A stretch of 64,000 bases of DNA. It comes from JANYCO01 sp035535995 (GTDB taxonomy: Bacteria > Bacteroidota > Bacteroidia > Cytophagales > Cytophagaceae). Made by a program: the position numbers and the translations under genes. The stretch lies in contig DATLOZ010000015.1 in assembly GCA_035535995.1 (NCBI GenBank), positions 28,484 to 92,483 on the forward strand, in the 5' to 3' direction. Of this stretch, positions 9,217 through 18,567 are shown in pieces (the stretch's first letter is position 1; every line of letters begins with the position of its first letter). The notes under the pieces were generated by a model, which worked only from the letters and a program-made list of their open reading frames with translations, had not been told where the DNA came from and did no database searches.

Positions 9217-10860
9217 ATGAAGAAATTTTTTTTCAGTTTATTTTTTCTGATCTGTTTTACTCCTTGTTTTCCCCAACAAAAATTTACCCTGCAAGATACG
9301 CTCCGCGGCACGCTCACGGCAGAACGCAAATGTTTTGATGTACAGTTCTACGATCTGTCGCTGGCGGTACAACTCAATCAACATCTTCTCAACGGCAGCA
9401 ATCGTATTTATTTCAAAGCTACTGAAACATTCTCCACACTTCAACTGGATCTTTACGAAAATATTAACATCCGCAAGATCACGGATGAAAAAGAAAATTT
9501 ACTTTCCTACAAAAGAAATGGGAATGCAGTGTTCATTCAATTGCATGAGCCTTTACAAAAAAATTCCTCCTCTTTTCTCACCGTCTACTACGAAGGCGAA
9601 CCGCACAAAGCGATCAATCCTCCCTGGGACGGAGGCTTTGTATGGGCGCTTGACAGCCTCGACCGCCCTTGGGTGAGCGTAGCCTGCGAAGGCGTAGGAG
9701 CCAGTCTCTGGTGGCCTTGTAAAGATCATCCTTCAGACGAGCCAGATAGCATGCGTATGCGTTTTGAAGTAGCCAATCCTTTGTTTTGCGCTTCCAATGG
9801 TAATTTGATTTCTACAACGCCTACCAATCGCAATACTACTGTCTACGAATGGCGCGTGCACTATCCTATCAACACATACAACATCACACTCAACATTGGC
9901 GCCTACGCACATCTGCACGATCTATACACGCGCACCGACGGCTCTGCACTGGATCTGGATTACTACGTACTTTCGTTCAACAAAGAAAAAGCTTCCAAAC
10001 ATTTTGAACAGGTGAAACCTATGTTGGCTTGCTATGAAAAATTATTTGGTCCTTACCCTTTTCAGAAAGACGGCTATGCGCTCATCGAATCTCCTTATTG
10101 GGGAATGGAACATCAGAGCGCGATCGCGTATGGAAATCGTTTTAAAAATAATATGGTGAACCTCGATTACATTGTGGTACACGAAAGCGGCCATGAATGG
10201 TGGGGAAATCATGTAAGCGCTTCCGACCACGCTGATCTTTGGATCCACGAGGCTTTTACGACCTATGGAGAAACGTTGCTGCTTGAATGCGAACAAGGAA
10301 AGGACATAGCGGAAAAATATTTGACCGGACAAAAAAGACTGATCAAAAACCGCGAGCCGATCATTGGGCCTTATGGGGTGAACTATCATTATTGGGAAGA
10401 TTCGGATATGTATTACAAAGGCGCCTGGATGTTGCATACACTGCGCGGCTCCTTGAATAATGATTCGCTTTGGTTTGCGCTGCTTAGAAATATCCAGCGG
10501 ACCTTCGGAGGACAAGCGATCAGCTCTTCGCAGTTGATCACGTATATCAATAATTTTACAGGCTTTGATTATACCGGTTTTTTTGCGCAGTATCTTTTGC
10601 GTACCGATCTGCCTCTATTCGAATACGAAGTGCTGAAGCAGGATAAAAAAAGTGTAAAGCTAAAATTCAGATGGATAAGCGAGGTAGAAGGTTTTTCGAT
10701 GCCTTTAGTACTGCAAACAAGCCAGGCAGCACCGCTCAAGATTTATCCCAATTCAACGTTTCAGACGGTTTCTTTCCCTTGTATAGATATAAAAACCTGC
10801 CTGGATCAGTTATCCAGGTCATTTTATATAGAAACCAGGCAGATAAAGTCTAAAAAATAG
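9217..10860 (+). CDS. M1 family metallopeptidase (aminopeptidase N-like)
   Basis: The protein has 547 residues starting at MKKFFFSLFFLICF, a signal peptide; in-frame upstream codons overlap the preceding gene and were not used. The zinc site is HESGHEWWG followed 18 residues after the second His by WIHEAF, giving HExxH-x18-E. The exopeptidase loop appears as GMEHQ (canonical GAMEN with GME kept), near residue 300. The N-terminal beta-saddle domain precedes it. The C-terminal helical domain is short, as in many secreted Bacteroidota M1 enzymes. A secreted or periplasmic aminopeptidase taking residues from peptides is the expected role. The catalytic Tyr is likely in the MYYKGAWMLH segment. Confidence 0.9.
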   Translation: MKKFFFSLFFLICFTPCFPQQKFTLQDTLRGTLTAERKCFDVQFYDLSLAVQLNQHLLNGSNRIYFKATETFSTLQLDLYENINIRKITDEKENLLSYKRNGNAVFIQLHEPLQKNSSSFLTVYYEGEPHKAINPPWDGGFVWALDSLDRPWVSVACEGVGASLWWPCKDHPSDEPDSMRMRFEVANPLFCASNGNLISTTPTNRNTTVYEWRVHYPINTYNITLNIGAYAHLHDLYTRTDGSALDLDYYVLSFNKEKASKHFEQVKPMLACYEKLFGPYPFQKDGYALIESPYWGMEHQSAIAYGNRFKNNMVNLDYIVVHESGHEWWGNHVSASDHADLWIHEAFTTYGETLLLECEQGKDIAEKYLTGQKRLIKNREPIIGPYGVNYHYWEDSDMYYKGAWMLHTLRGSLNNDSLWFALLRNIQRTFGGQAISSSQLITYINNFTGFDYTGFFAQYLLRTDLPLFEYEVLKQDKKSVKLKFRWISEVEGFSMPLVLQTSQAAPLKIYPNSTFQTVSFPCIDIKTCLDQLSRSFYIETRQIKSKK

Positions 10861-11239
10861 ACTTTGAAGGAACTTTATAAGAAGATTTTTAAAAATATTT
10901 TTATTTTTTTCAAGCTGTAAATCAATCAATTATAATAAATTTTATAGTTTTTCATAAAAAAATCAAAATATTCTGGGGGCTTTTTGTAACCTATACCCAA
11001 ACTCCACGTAAATATGCTCAAGTAAGTATAATTTGTTTTCATATTCTTTGTTACATAATCAAGTGCTATCAAGGATGGCACTTGGTTACTGTAACAGATT
11101 TTTTTTATAGGGGTTTCATTCATTTTTTTAATAAGCTTCCTTTTAACTACCCGGAGTTCCTCACCAAAGTTTTATTCTGTTATTTCAATAAATTGGTTAA
11201 TTCTGTTCATATTTGTTTTCATACTAATCGTGAAAACCC
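10861..11239. other. 379-bp AT-rich gap with a possible decayed gene
   Basis: No convincing gene is seen. On the minus strand 10926-11123 is open for 65 residues, with a run (NYTYLSIFTWSLGIGYKK) resembling the last strand of an outer membrane barrel protein, followed by unrelated sequence. It may be the remnant of a lost gene or chance. T-rich tracts at 10885-10912 could serve as a weak terminator for the M1 peptidase gene. Confidence 0.4.
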
Positions 11240-12466
11240 TTGAACGTCGTTTCGTTTATTGCAAGAAGATATTTTTTGATCGGTAGAAAAATTAATTTTA
11301 TTAATATCATTTCTATCATCACCATGATCATGGTTACACTGGTAACGATTTCTATGGTTATAGTGCTTTCTGTGCTCAACGGAATGGAAGACGTGATCCG
11401 TAAGCTGTACAATAGTTTTGATCCCGAGATCAAGGTTACGGCTGCGCTGGGAAAAACATTTGAAATCTCCGACGGTTTTCTCAATAAAATAAAAAAGACA
11501 GAAGGCGTTGCCTTTATTACAGAAGTGATCGAAGACAATGCGATTGTTTCTTATAAGGATGAAAAAGATGTAGTGAAACTGAAAGGTGTTTCCGACAACT
11601 TCCTCGCCGATCACCGCTTGGATTCTATGATCGTAGGTGGCAGTCTTCAGTTGAAAAATAAAGATACTTATTTTGCAATCCTTGGCGCGGGGCTTCAATA
11701 CAAGCTTTCCGTTTCCCTCAACGATCCTTTTGCTCCGCTGAATTTTTATTATCCTAACAGAAAAAAGATCAAACGCCCGGATGCGCCGGATGCTTTCAAC
11801 TCCGGCAGCCTGGAAGCCGGAGGCGTATTTGCGATCGAAAAACAATACGACGACTATTATGTTTTTGTGCCGCTCGAATTTGCAGAGCAACTTTTAGACT
11901 ATGGCAATAAAAGAACTTCGCTGGAAATTAAAACCACACCAGGATTTTCCATCCTGCAAGTGCAGCAAAATCTTAAGAAAACATTGGGAGAAAAATTCAA
12001 CGTACTCAGCAGCGACGAACAGCACTCCGGCATCATCCGCGCGATACGTGTAGAGAAGCTGGCCGTATATATCATTCTTTCACTTTTGCTCGGCGTTTCT
12101 TCAATCGGAATTTATTTCTGTCTTACTATGCTCACCATTCGCAAACGCAAAGACATTGCAATATTAAAATCCCTGGGTGCTCATGCAGGGATGATCCGTA
12201 CGGTTTTTCTTGCAGAAGGAATGATCATTTCTTTCTCCGGGGCGCTGCTGGGGCTGTTAGCAGGATTTGTGCTTTGTTCGTTGCAACAAACATACGGCTT
12301 CGTACCGTTGGGACTTGAGACTTCGCTGGTAAAATCTTATCCTGTAAAACTGGAGTGGGCGGATTTTGTGGCTACTTCTATTATTATTTTCATACTCACC
12401 ATGATCACTTCCTACGTACCTGCTATGAGGGCTGCGAAGACCGAGATACACGAGAATATTAAATAG
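11240..12466 (+). CDS. ABC transporter permease, FtsX/LolC/LolE-like
   Basis: The protein has 408 residues. The start appears to be TTG at 11240, giving NVVSFIARRYFLIGRKINFINIIS, which matches the usual LolC/E opening (FIAxRY); no ATG or in-frame GTG is available nearby. The topology is one membrane helix (about 20-45), a large periplasmic MacB-like domain (about 50-265), then three helices forming the FtsX domain with the RKRKDIAILKSLGA coupling segment. LolCE-type permeases extract lipoproteins from the inner membrane with the LolD ATPase. No ATPase gene is adjacent, which is common in this phylum. It converges on the next gene with only 3 bp between. Confidence 0.88.
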   Translation: MNVVSFIARRYFLIGRKINFINIISIITMIMVTLVTISMVIVLSVLNGMEDVIRKLYNSFDPEIKVTAALGKTFEISDGFLNKIKKTEGVAFITEVIEDNAIVSYKDEKDVVKLKGVSDNFLADHRLDSMIVGGSLQLKNKDTYFAILGAGLQYKLSVSLNDPFAPLNFYYPNRKKIKRPDAPDAFNSGSLEAGGVFAIEKQYDDYYVFVPLEFAEQLLDYGNKRTSLEIKTTPGFSILQVQQNLKKTLGEKFNVLSSDEQHSGIIRAIRVEKLAVYIILSLLLGVSSIGIYFCLTMLTIRKRKDIAILKSLGAHAGMIRTVFLAEGMIISFSGALLGLLAGFVLCSLQQTYGFVPLGLETSLVKSYPVKLEWADFVATSIIIFILTMITSYVPAMRAAKTEIHENIK

Positions 12467-12469
12467 ACT

Positions 12470-13045
12470 TTACTGAAGTTCCCAGATACTGTTTTGTGTA
12501 AGATGGTATTTTAGTAATCCATGACCAGGTGTATACCAAACCTTGTAGAGCTCTCCCTGCAACGTGTCAAAGGTTTTAATATATACACTATCGTATGTTT
12601 TAGTATGAATAGTGAAATTGATCTTGAGGGAATCAAATTCATTGAATGAAATGGAATTGCCCAGAAATTGTTTTTGGAATCCACCTTTTTTGCTTCTTGT
12701 GATATCGACATCAAAATTATGCAATGTATGTTGGTTATCAACCACCGCCGCATAGTTCAGGTTTCCTATGGCTTCTCTATCTTCCTCACATATTTTGCAG
12801 CAAGCCCATTCACAGCGAACATTTTGTTTATAATTCGTCACATTTATATAAATGGAATCCACCTGTCCATGGTTGCTGACAAATGCACGTCGCACACGGG
12901 TGTTATAAGCTAGTGAATCTACTGAGATGTACCGTAGCTCTTTGGCAGAAAAAACATTCTCAACGCCCGTACAGGTTTTTCTTTTACAACAGGAGGAGAG
13001 CAATAAGAGCATTGCCCATAGAAACAATAAATTTTTCCAGCGCAT
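12470..13045 (-). CDS. Hypothetical lipoprotein with Cys-rich segment
   Basis: The protein has 191 residues. The N-terminus MRWKNLLFLWAMLLLLSSC is a lipoprotein signal with Cys19. A cluster of cysteines follows, including CEWACCKICEE at about residues 79-89, which could form disulfides or bind metal. The remainder is beta-rich. I recognise no family. It is convergent with the FtsX-like permease. Confidence 0.75.
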   Translation of the reverse strand: MRWKNLLFLWAMLLLLSSCCKRKTCTGVENVFSAKELRYISVDSLAYNTRVRRAFVSNHGQVDSIYINVTNYKQNVRCEWACCKICEEDREAIGNLNYAAVVDNQHTLHNFDVDITRSKKGGFQKQFLGNSISFNEFDSLKINFTIHTKTYDSVYIKTFDTLQGELYKVWYTPGHGLLKYHLTQNSIWELQ

Positions 13046-13089
13046 ACAAAAATAATTTGAGAAAAGAGATTTTACTAAGATAGCAAAGC

Positions 13090-13659
13090 TCAGCTAATTT
13101 CAATATTATATTTCGTTAACAAACCCAAAGCGCCTTCGCGGGAAAATTTTGCCTTTTTAATTTTGTTTAATTCGGGGTCCAGCGCATAATTGTAAGCAGT
13201 GCGAAGATCCGCTTTTTCGAGAATTGTATGTTCAAATGAAGCACCGGCTAGGTCGCATTGATCGAAGATTGCGTTGGTAAGATCCGCTTCGATGAGGTCT
13301 GTTTCGTGAAGAGTGCAGTTTTTAAATTTTGTGCCTTTCAATTTCAACTTAAAAAAAGAAGCAAGGTTTAGCTGGCAATCTTCAAACTGAAGCGTCATCG
13401 AAAATCCATTGCATTCACCAAAATTGATGCCCAGCAGCTTACAGCCCTTGAAGGATATGGTTTGTAGAGAAGTGTTTTTTAGCTTGACTGTTGTTAAGTT
13501 GCATTGTTCAAAACGACAATCAATAAAATTAGAATGCGAAAGATCTGCTTCCGAAAGATCACAATTATTGAAGGAACAATTTTCGTAATCGCCTCTCAGA
13601 AAATTTTCTTTTGAAAGCTGTTCGCCTTTGAAATTTTGAGCTTCTATTATTTTGTTCAT
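13090..13659 (-). CDS. Pentapeptide repeat protein
   Basis: The protein has 189 residues from MNKIIEAQNFKG (start 13659; an upstream in-frame ATG is less likely). Tandem A(D/N)Lxx pentapeptides run through most of the length, for example CDLSEADLSHSNF, ADLTNAIFDQCDL and ADLRTA, predicting a right-handed quadrilateral beta-helix. Qnr and McbG proteins that mimic DNA and protect gyrase have this fold and a similar length (about 190-215), but sequence alone does not show gyrase binding. There is no signal peptide, so it is cytoplasmic. Confidence 0.85.
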   Translation of the reverse strand: MNKIIEAQNFKGEQLSKENFLRGDYENCSFNNCDLSEADLSHSNFIDCRFEQCNLTTVKLKNTSLQTISFKGCKLLGINFGECNGFSMTLQFEDCQLNLASFFKLKLKGTKFKNCTLHETDLIEADLTNAIFDQCDLAGASFEHTILEKADLRTAYNYALDPELNKIKKAKFSREGALGLLTKYNIEIS

Positions 13660-13680
13660 GTTGTATTTCTTATAAATGAT

Positions 13681-13717
13681 AAACACGAAGGCACGAAGAA
13701 AGCAGTCCTTCGTGTTT
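13681..13717. terminator. Hairpin following the small membrane protein gene
   Basis: AAACACGAAGG (13681-13691) is complementary to CCTTCGTGTTT (13707-13717). On the minus strand this stem abuts the stop codon of the 13717-14016 gene and ends in a short U run, so it may act as a weak terminator. Confidence 0.5.
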
Positions 13718-14016
13718 TAATTCGCCAGTGCCGTTCCAAATAGATCTCTGTAAAAAGTAAATGCCAACAAAAATGTCAATGGTGAACCCAACACTACCCA
13801 TGCCAGTACGATCCTTTGTGCGCTCATGATCCACTCATTTTTCCGCATCCAAAGCAGGAGCACAATGATTAGTGCCATCAAGGATATAATAAAGCTGTGC
13901 AGGATCATTCCGTAGTTTTCATCGTAAGGCAGAAACCGGGCCGCATAGAAGCAACTCCAGCAATAGATTGTCTGGAGGAACAGTAGTATTGGCAACAGAT
14001 ATACCTTAAGATTCAT
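13717..14016 (-). CDS. Small hypothetical membrane protein
   Basis: The protein has 99 residues with three predicted membrane helices: about 4-27 (VYLLPILLFLQTIYCWSCFY), 37-59 (MILHSFIISLMALIIVLLLW) and 68-90 (IVLAWVVLGSPLTFLLAF). No family is recognised. It is bounded by a terminator on its upstream side (14036-14076) and a hairpin at its end, so it is probably monocistronic. Confidence 0.7.
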   Translation of the reverse strand: MNLKVYLLPILLFLQTIYCWSCFYAARFLPYDENYGMILHSFIISLMALIIVLLLWMRKNEWIMSAQRIVLAWVVLGSPLTFLLAFTFYRDLFGTALAN

Positions 14017-14035
14017 AGAGTGTTTTCTTATAATG

Positions 14036-14078
14036 AAAAAGCCTCTGCGCTAAAGTTATTTATGCAGAGGCTTTTTGT
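14036..14078 (-). terminator. Intrinsic terminator of the AsmA-like gene
   Basis: A perfect 13-bp stem (AAAAAGCCTCTGC at 14036-14048 with its complement at 14064-14076) with a 15-nt loop ends in a T run on the minus strand, 15 bp beyond the AsmA stop codon. The opposite side also has Ts, so it could work in both directions. Confidence 0.85.
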
Positions 14079-14092
14079 TTTTATTTCTTTAC

Positions 14093-17092
14093 TTAAAATT
14101 TGAATTTCTTCACGGCATCTTTTGCTTTTTGTTCAGCATCTTTTTTCGCTTTATCCTGTTCTGCTTTCAACTTAGCATCAGCATCGGCTTTTGCTTTATC
14201 CGCTTCTGCTTTAGCCTTTGCTTCCGCGTCGGCCTTTGCCTGATCGACTTGAGCTTTTGCTTTTGCTTCCGCATCGGCTTTTGCTTTGTCAAGTTCTTGT
14301 TTGGCTTTGTCAGACACTGCATCTTTCACGCTGGAGCTAGCATCCGTTCCGCCGCCTTCCGGAGTGATCTTCGGCTTGTCTACAGTACCGCCTACTCTGA
14401 AGTTTACTTTGATATTCTGATTTCCGGTAGCAGGTTTGCCTGTGAGGCTCGCAAGCGCGCCATTTACAGCCGTACCCATTGCGCCAGCAGGGAAATCCGT
14501 TTTGATCAGGTAATTCATACCTCCGTCAAATTTATTAGAACCTCCAATGTTCATTTTTACATTGCCTGCATTAAGATCAAACGGTTCTACGATCAACGAA
14601 CCATTTTCAATTCTATATTTAATTTTAACGTCGTTAATTTTAAGTGGATTGAAGGAATTGTTTTTAGTAAGACTAGCCAATCCGCTCAATACTTTGTTGT
14701 CTTTCACCATAGCCGAAGCGATCAGCATAGTTCCGTTTCCGCTCAGCGTATTATAGTCTGGCATCATTTCTTGTGTCAGTCCGCCTTTCAACAGAAGTGT
14801 AGTAGAGAATTTTCCTTCCACTGACTCGGCCATTGGCGCAAGTTTTTGTACCGTGTTGAAAGTTTTGAAAGCGCTCTGAATGCCGATGTCTTTTACATTC
14901 ATATCGAAATCAAAACTAGGCTTCGTGATGTCGGCAGAGTTGTACATACCGTTCATTGCTACACTGCCTTCAAGCAATCCGAAGTTCACGCCTTTCATTG
15001 TAAGGATGCCGTCTTTGGCAATGATATCGCCAACAAGGTTGGTCATGGTCATGTTATCATACAACACTTCTTTGATAGAAGAAGTAAGTACAAAGTCGAT
15101 GGTCTTTGGAATTTCCAATGCCTTGGCAGGCTCGGCTGGAGCAGTGGAAGTAGTAGTGGTACTGTCTTCTGTCATCCATTCGTTCACATCAAACTTATTG
15201 GAGTTGAAGGTCATCTTTCCGTGGATAGTGCTGTCTTTGCCACCGAACAGATAACCCATGTAGTTAGAGAAATAACCTTTCACATCGATATCGCTTTTAC
15301 CTGCATTTCCTGTCATTTTCTTGATATCGATCTTTTCAGGAGAGAATACAAAGTTGGCGCTTGATAAACCGAAACCTTGCGGCAGATCAGCTTTGCTTAC
15401 GTATTTCAAATCGGTAATGTCCATCGTACCACTGGTTGCAGTGTTTCCGTATTTACCGGCAGTTACTTCCGACATGATCCCTTTGGTTTCTATATCGGCT
15501 AAAATTCTTCCGGAAAGGGTAGTTCCTTCAATAGGGAAGAGCTTGGTCATTTTCGCAAGATCAATTACACCTTTGAATTTTGCATCGTAGTTAGGATCGT
15601 CGAAGTTGATCACTTTTGCTGCAAGTTCGAAAGCTTCTTTGTCGAGCGTCAGTTTTAGGTATTCCAGCAGTGCGGTAGAAGTTTTCATATTTCCATCGCT
15701 GTTCACGGAAGCTTTCATATTTACATTTTCCATTGCTTCAGGGAAGCCATCGTACTTCACATATCCATCGGTGAGGGAAGCGTTGGCCGCTACGGTTGGC
15801 ATTAATTTTTGCGTGTCGCTGTATTTTCCTTTAGCATCTACGTTGAGTGCAAACAAGCCTTTCAACGTTAAGCTATCCATTGGGAACATTTTAGTGATTT
15901 CCTCAAGTTTTACTTTTGCAGAAAGTTTACACTTCTGAATATCGTAAGGATTCATTCCGTTTACATATGCTTCTGCATCTACCGGATCGGCACCCATCAT
16001 CAGGTGAAATTTTTTCAGATCAATAATAGTATGATCGATCACTCCGTCTTTGCAATCTACGTTCAATGCCATATTGATATCAGTAAGCGCGCTTGGCAGA
16101 TCAGGATATTTCATTTTCGCATCCTTGATGTTCAGGTTCAATCCGAAAGCCGGCATGGTTACGGCGTTGTAGGTACCTTTTGCATAACCGTCGAAACCAA
16201 TAGTACCATCGGCGTTTAGTTTGTCATAATCTTTCATGAATACAGAAGGCACAAGAGAGATCAGGCTTTTGAAAGAAGTTTCTTTTGCAGCGTATTTGAT
16301 ATCCATTGTAATGTTGGTATCCGGCATTGCAAGCATTCCATCAAAACCGAATTTGAAATTGTTGATCGTAAATTCGTTTTCTTTGAAAGTATATTTGGAT
16401 TCGTTCATGTTAATGTTCATGTCCGCTTTCACTTCCACGAGCACTTTATTCAAATACGTAGTACCGGCGTAGGTTACCAATACTTCCTGCGCTTTGGTAT
16501 AAGTAGAAATATCGTAGATCGCCTCCGTGATGTCGCCGCTTCCGCTGTGGTCGAGGTGTAGAAGGCGTGCAAACATTGGAGTAGTAGCATCGTCGTATAC
16601 GATGGTTCCATCCTCGATCTCCCATTTCTTGATATTGATGTCAAACTTGCTAGGTTCGGAAGTCGTGGTATCGGCAGCGGAAGAATCCGGGAAGGTGATA
16701 TCCCAGCTGAACTTTCCGTCTTTAGTATAACGGGTAAGGATATAAGGCTTTTTCAGGTAAAGGCTATTGATCTTGATCTTATCGCCGCTGATCACGCTCA
16801 TCAGATTTAGTACCAGCTTGAATTCGTTTACGCTCATAAGCGTATCGCCTTCAAAGCCCTGTGCCTTTCCTACCATACCGAAATCGCCCAGGCTTAGGGT
16901 AAGATTAGGGAAGTGACGGAAAATGGAAAGACTAAACTGATCTGCATCGTAGTAAACTTTTGCATTGATATTTTTAGCGATCTCGCTGTCTAATTTTTCT
17001 TTGATTTTGTCCTTAAATAAAAATGGCAACAAAAACAGCAGTAATAATAAACCCAGGATCACTGCTCCGGTGATTTTAAGTCCTTTTTTCAT
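14093..17092 (-). CDS. AsmA-family protein with Ala/Lys coiled-coil tail
   Basis: The protein has 999 residues. One membrane helix lies at about 5-27 (ITGAVILGLLLLLFLLPFLF), followed by a long periplasmic beta-rich region of the AsmA/DUF748/TamB type, with recurring short beta units. The AsmA-like C-terminal domain ends near residue 910 (FPAGAMGTAVNGALASLTGK). The last 70 or so residues are a charged repeat of KADAEAKAKA units predicted as a coiled coil or single alpha helix; this tail is not part of the core family. AsmA-like proteins bridge inner and outer membranes and are linked to lipid transport. A second, distant paralogue lies at 59426-61954. Confidence 0.85.
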   Translation of the reverse strand: MKKGLKITGAVILGLLLLLFLLPFLFKDKIKEKLDSEIAKNINAKVYYDADQFSLSIFRHFPNLTLSLGDFGMVGKAQGFEGDTLMSVNEFKLVLNLMSVISGDKIKINSLYLKKPYILTRYTKDGKFSWDITFPDSSAADTTTSEPSKFDINIKKWEIEDGTIVYDDATTPMFARLLHLDHSGSGDITEAIYDISTYTKAQEVLVTYAGTTYLNKVLVEVKADMNINMNESKYTFKENEFTINNFKFGFDGMLAMPDTNITMDIKYAAKETSFKSLISLVPSVFMKDYDKLNADGTIGFDGYAKGTYNAVTMPAFGLNLNIKDAKMKYPDLPSALTDINMALNVDCKDGVIDHTIIDLKKFHLMMGADPVDAEAYVNGMNPYDIQKCKLSAKVKLEEITKMFPMDSLTLKGLFALNVDAKGKYSDTQKLMPTVAANASLTDGYVKYDGFPEAMENVNMKASVNSDGNMKTSTALLEYLKLTLDKEAFELAAKVINFDDPNYDAKFKGVIDLAKMTKLFPIEGTTLSGRILADIETKGIMSEVTAGKYGNTATSGTMDITDLKYVSKADLPQGFGLSSANFVFSPEKIDIKKMTGNAGKSDIDVKGYFSNYMGYLFGGKDSTIHGKMTFNSNKFDVNEWMTEDSTTTTSTAPAEPAKALEIPKTIDFVLTSSIKEVLYDNMTMTNLVGDIIAKDGILTMKGVNFGLLEGSVAMNGMYNSADITKPSFDFDMNVKDIGIQSAFKTFNTVQKLAPMAESVEGKFSTTLLLKGGLTQEMMPDYNTLSGNGTMLIASAMVKDNKVLSGLASLTKNNSFNPLKINDVKIKYRIENGSLIVEPFDLNAGNVKMNIGGSNKFDGGMNYLIKTDFPAGAMGTAVNGALASLTGKPATGNQNIKVNFRVGGTVDKPKITPEGGGTDASSSVKDAVSDKAKQELDKAKADAEAKAKAQVDQAKADAEAKAKAEADKAKADADAKLKAEQDKAKKDAEQKAKDAVKKFKF

Positions 17093-17117
17093 AATAACCT
17101 ATAAAGATTGTTTTGAT

Positions 17118-17125
17118 CAAATTTA
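17118..17125 (-). promoter_or_regulatory. -7 element (TAAATTTG on the minus strand)
   Basis: CAAATTTA on the plus strand is an exact TAnnTTTG match on the minus strand, 25 bp upstream of the AsmA-like start at 17092. Confidence 0.45.
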
Positions 17126-17268
17126 ACGAATGTGAGGTGTATGTACACTATCGGTAACGAAAATTTTTAATTAAAATTATGACTTGTAAAAGTTATCGTT
17201 GTTCAATGGTTGCATTGGCAGCAGGGTGATTGTTTGTGGGGACACAAACAATGGCGAATGTTAAGAGC

Positions 17269-17297
17269 ATTCATAACTCATAACTCAAAATTCATAA
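17269..17297. repeat. Family A repeat, single arm
   Basis: One arm of the ATTCATAACTCATAACTCA word lies just beyond the stop codon of the 17302-18237 gene. The full inverted pair lies on the other side of that gene (18247-18328). A short perfect stem TGTTTGTG...CACAAACA at 17231-17250 precedes it. Confidence 0.7.
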
Positions 17298-17301
17298 TTA
17301 T

Positions 17302-18237
17302 TTAAAGCTGAATATCCAGCAACAACAGCTCCGATTCTCCACCATCGCTATCGGTCACAGCCACGGCGGTGTAGGTGTTTTCGCGGTCTTTTTCGTAGAC
17401 GGAAATGGATTCTATTTTTCCAGAAAACTCTTTTCCCTCTTCCATTGCCGTAGCCAGTACTTTCACAGACAGTCGCTGCTCCATGAATCTTCCATTGTAG
17501 TCTTCGGCAATGTTCATATAGCCGATCATGCTTCCGGCAATGGGTCCGTCATCATAAGCGTTAGGACTATCTTCGGCGGCGCAGGTAAACCAGTAACGCT
17601 GATCAAAAAAATCGGCGCCTGTAAAAGCAGCCGGTACGCCTTTAATTTCCGGCAGTTCAATCTTCTGCACAGAGGGGAATGGCGTAGCGTCTGTATGTCC
17701 TTGTATGTATTCGATGAATTCAGGTTTGTTGAAACTCAGCGCTACGTTATAGCTACCAGAGCGGTTTCCTCGGTTGAAGAGATATACGTTTTCCTCTCCG
17801 AATGCCAGTCCTTCGAGATTGATATCTCCTTCGGCGCTGATCTCATCGTGGCTGCGGAGAAGGTTGTAGAGTGAAGAAACATTGATCTCCCAGACAAGAT
17901 GTTTGCGGTTGTAGTTCGTGGGAAGTTTGATAAGAAACCCTTTGTCGCGCATCGGGCTTTTGGAGCCGGAACCTAAGAGAAGAAGATGTTTGTATCCATT
18001 AATGGAAAGCTGGCCCATACATTCGAGGTCGGCTTTTTCTGCTTTGGGAATCTGCTCGGTAGCGCCGGACGAGGATTTGTAAAGCTCTACTTTTTCCAGC
18101 AGTGTCAGATCGTGTTTTATTTTGTAAAGACAGGAAGCGTCGTCGGAGAGAATGTAAATGATCCCATCTACGACTTCTACTCCTGAAGCAGAACGGATAT
18201 TCTCGAGCTTCGCCTTTCTGACAATGGATATTTTCAT
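17302..18237 (-). CDS. DUF6929-like beta-propeller protein
   Basis: The protein has 311 residues with no signal peptide. Repeating beta-strand blades are visible: GVEVVDGIIYILSDD, LLLGSGSKSPMRDKGFLI, LEGLAFGEENVYLFNRGN and a final YTAVAVTDSDGGESELLLLDI. This pattern, with EGL and SDD turns, is that of esterase-like/phytase-like propellers annotated as DUF6929 or SdiA-regulated-like in Bacteroidota; the family name is from memory and moderately certain. Family A repeats flank the gene on both sides. The function is unknown. Confidence 0.75.
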   Translation of the reverse strand: MKISIVRKAKLENIRSASGVEVVDGIIYILSDDASCLYKIKHDLTLLEKVELYKSSSGATEQIPKAEKADLECMGQLSINGYKHLLLLGSGSKSPMRDKGFLIKLPTNYNRKHLVWEINVSSLYNLLRSHDEISAEGDINLEGLAFGEENVYLFNRGNRSGSYNVALSFNKPEFIEYIQGHTDATPFPSVQKIELPEIKGVPAAFTGADFFDQRYWFTCAAEDSPNAYDDGPIAGSMIGYMNIAEDYNGRFMEQRLSVKVLATAMEEGKEFSGKIESISVYEKDRENTYTAVAVTDSDGGESELLLLDIQL

Positions 18238-18246
18238 ATAAAAAAA

Positions 18247-18328
18247 ATTATGAGTTATGAATTATGAGTTATGAATGGAATTTGAAAAATGATTGTAATT
18301 CATAATTCAACATTCATAACTCATAATT
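18247..18328. repeat. Family A inverted repeat
   Basis: Arms at 18247-18276 (ATTATGAGTTATGAATTATG...) and 18298-18328 are near-perfect inverted copies, able to form a stem of about 30 bp. It separates two co-oriented genes and lies immediately downstream of the small lipoprotein gene. Confidence 0.85.
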
Positions 18329-18332
18329 TAAT

Positions 18333-18533
18333 TTACTTATCTCTCTCAAACGTACATCCAGCATTCGCTTCGCACTTGGCTTTCTCAGAGTTGGCTTCTG
18401 ATTTGGAAAGTTTGTGCAGATAAGGATTTTGAATGTTTCCATTTTCGCAGGAACATTTATAATGTTTTTTGCAAGAAGAGAAAACAGCGGTCGATAGGAC
18501 TAGCGTGAAAGCCAGGATTAGAAATTTTTTCAT
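18333..18533 (-). CDS. Small Cys-containing lipoprotein
   Basis: The protein has 66 residues. The signal MKKFLILAFTLVLSTAVFSSC places the lipidated residue at Cys21. The mature peptide of 46 residues carries four further Cys (YKCSCENG, AKCEANAGCTF), likely two disulfides. Similar tiny lipoproteins of unknown role are common in Bacteroidota. It lies between the DsbD genes and the propeller gene on the same strand. Confidence 0.75.
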   Translation of the reverse strand: MKKFLILAFTLVLSTAVFSSCKKHYKCSCENGNIQNPYLHKLSKSEANSEKAKCEANAGCTFERDK

Positions 18534-18567
18534 AACACCTATTTTTTAATTTCTTTTTAATAATTAA

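Noticed and set aside
14075..14824. A 249-codon plus-strand frame, Phe/Cys-rich
   Set aside because: It is the antisense of the Ala/Lys coiled-coil tail of the AsmA-like gene; composition is explained by the repeated codons.
17231..17250. TGTTTGTG/CACAAACA stem as an intrinsic terminator
   Set aside because: No T run follows on either strand and no gene ends at it.
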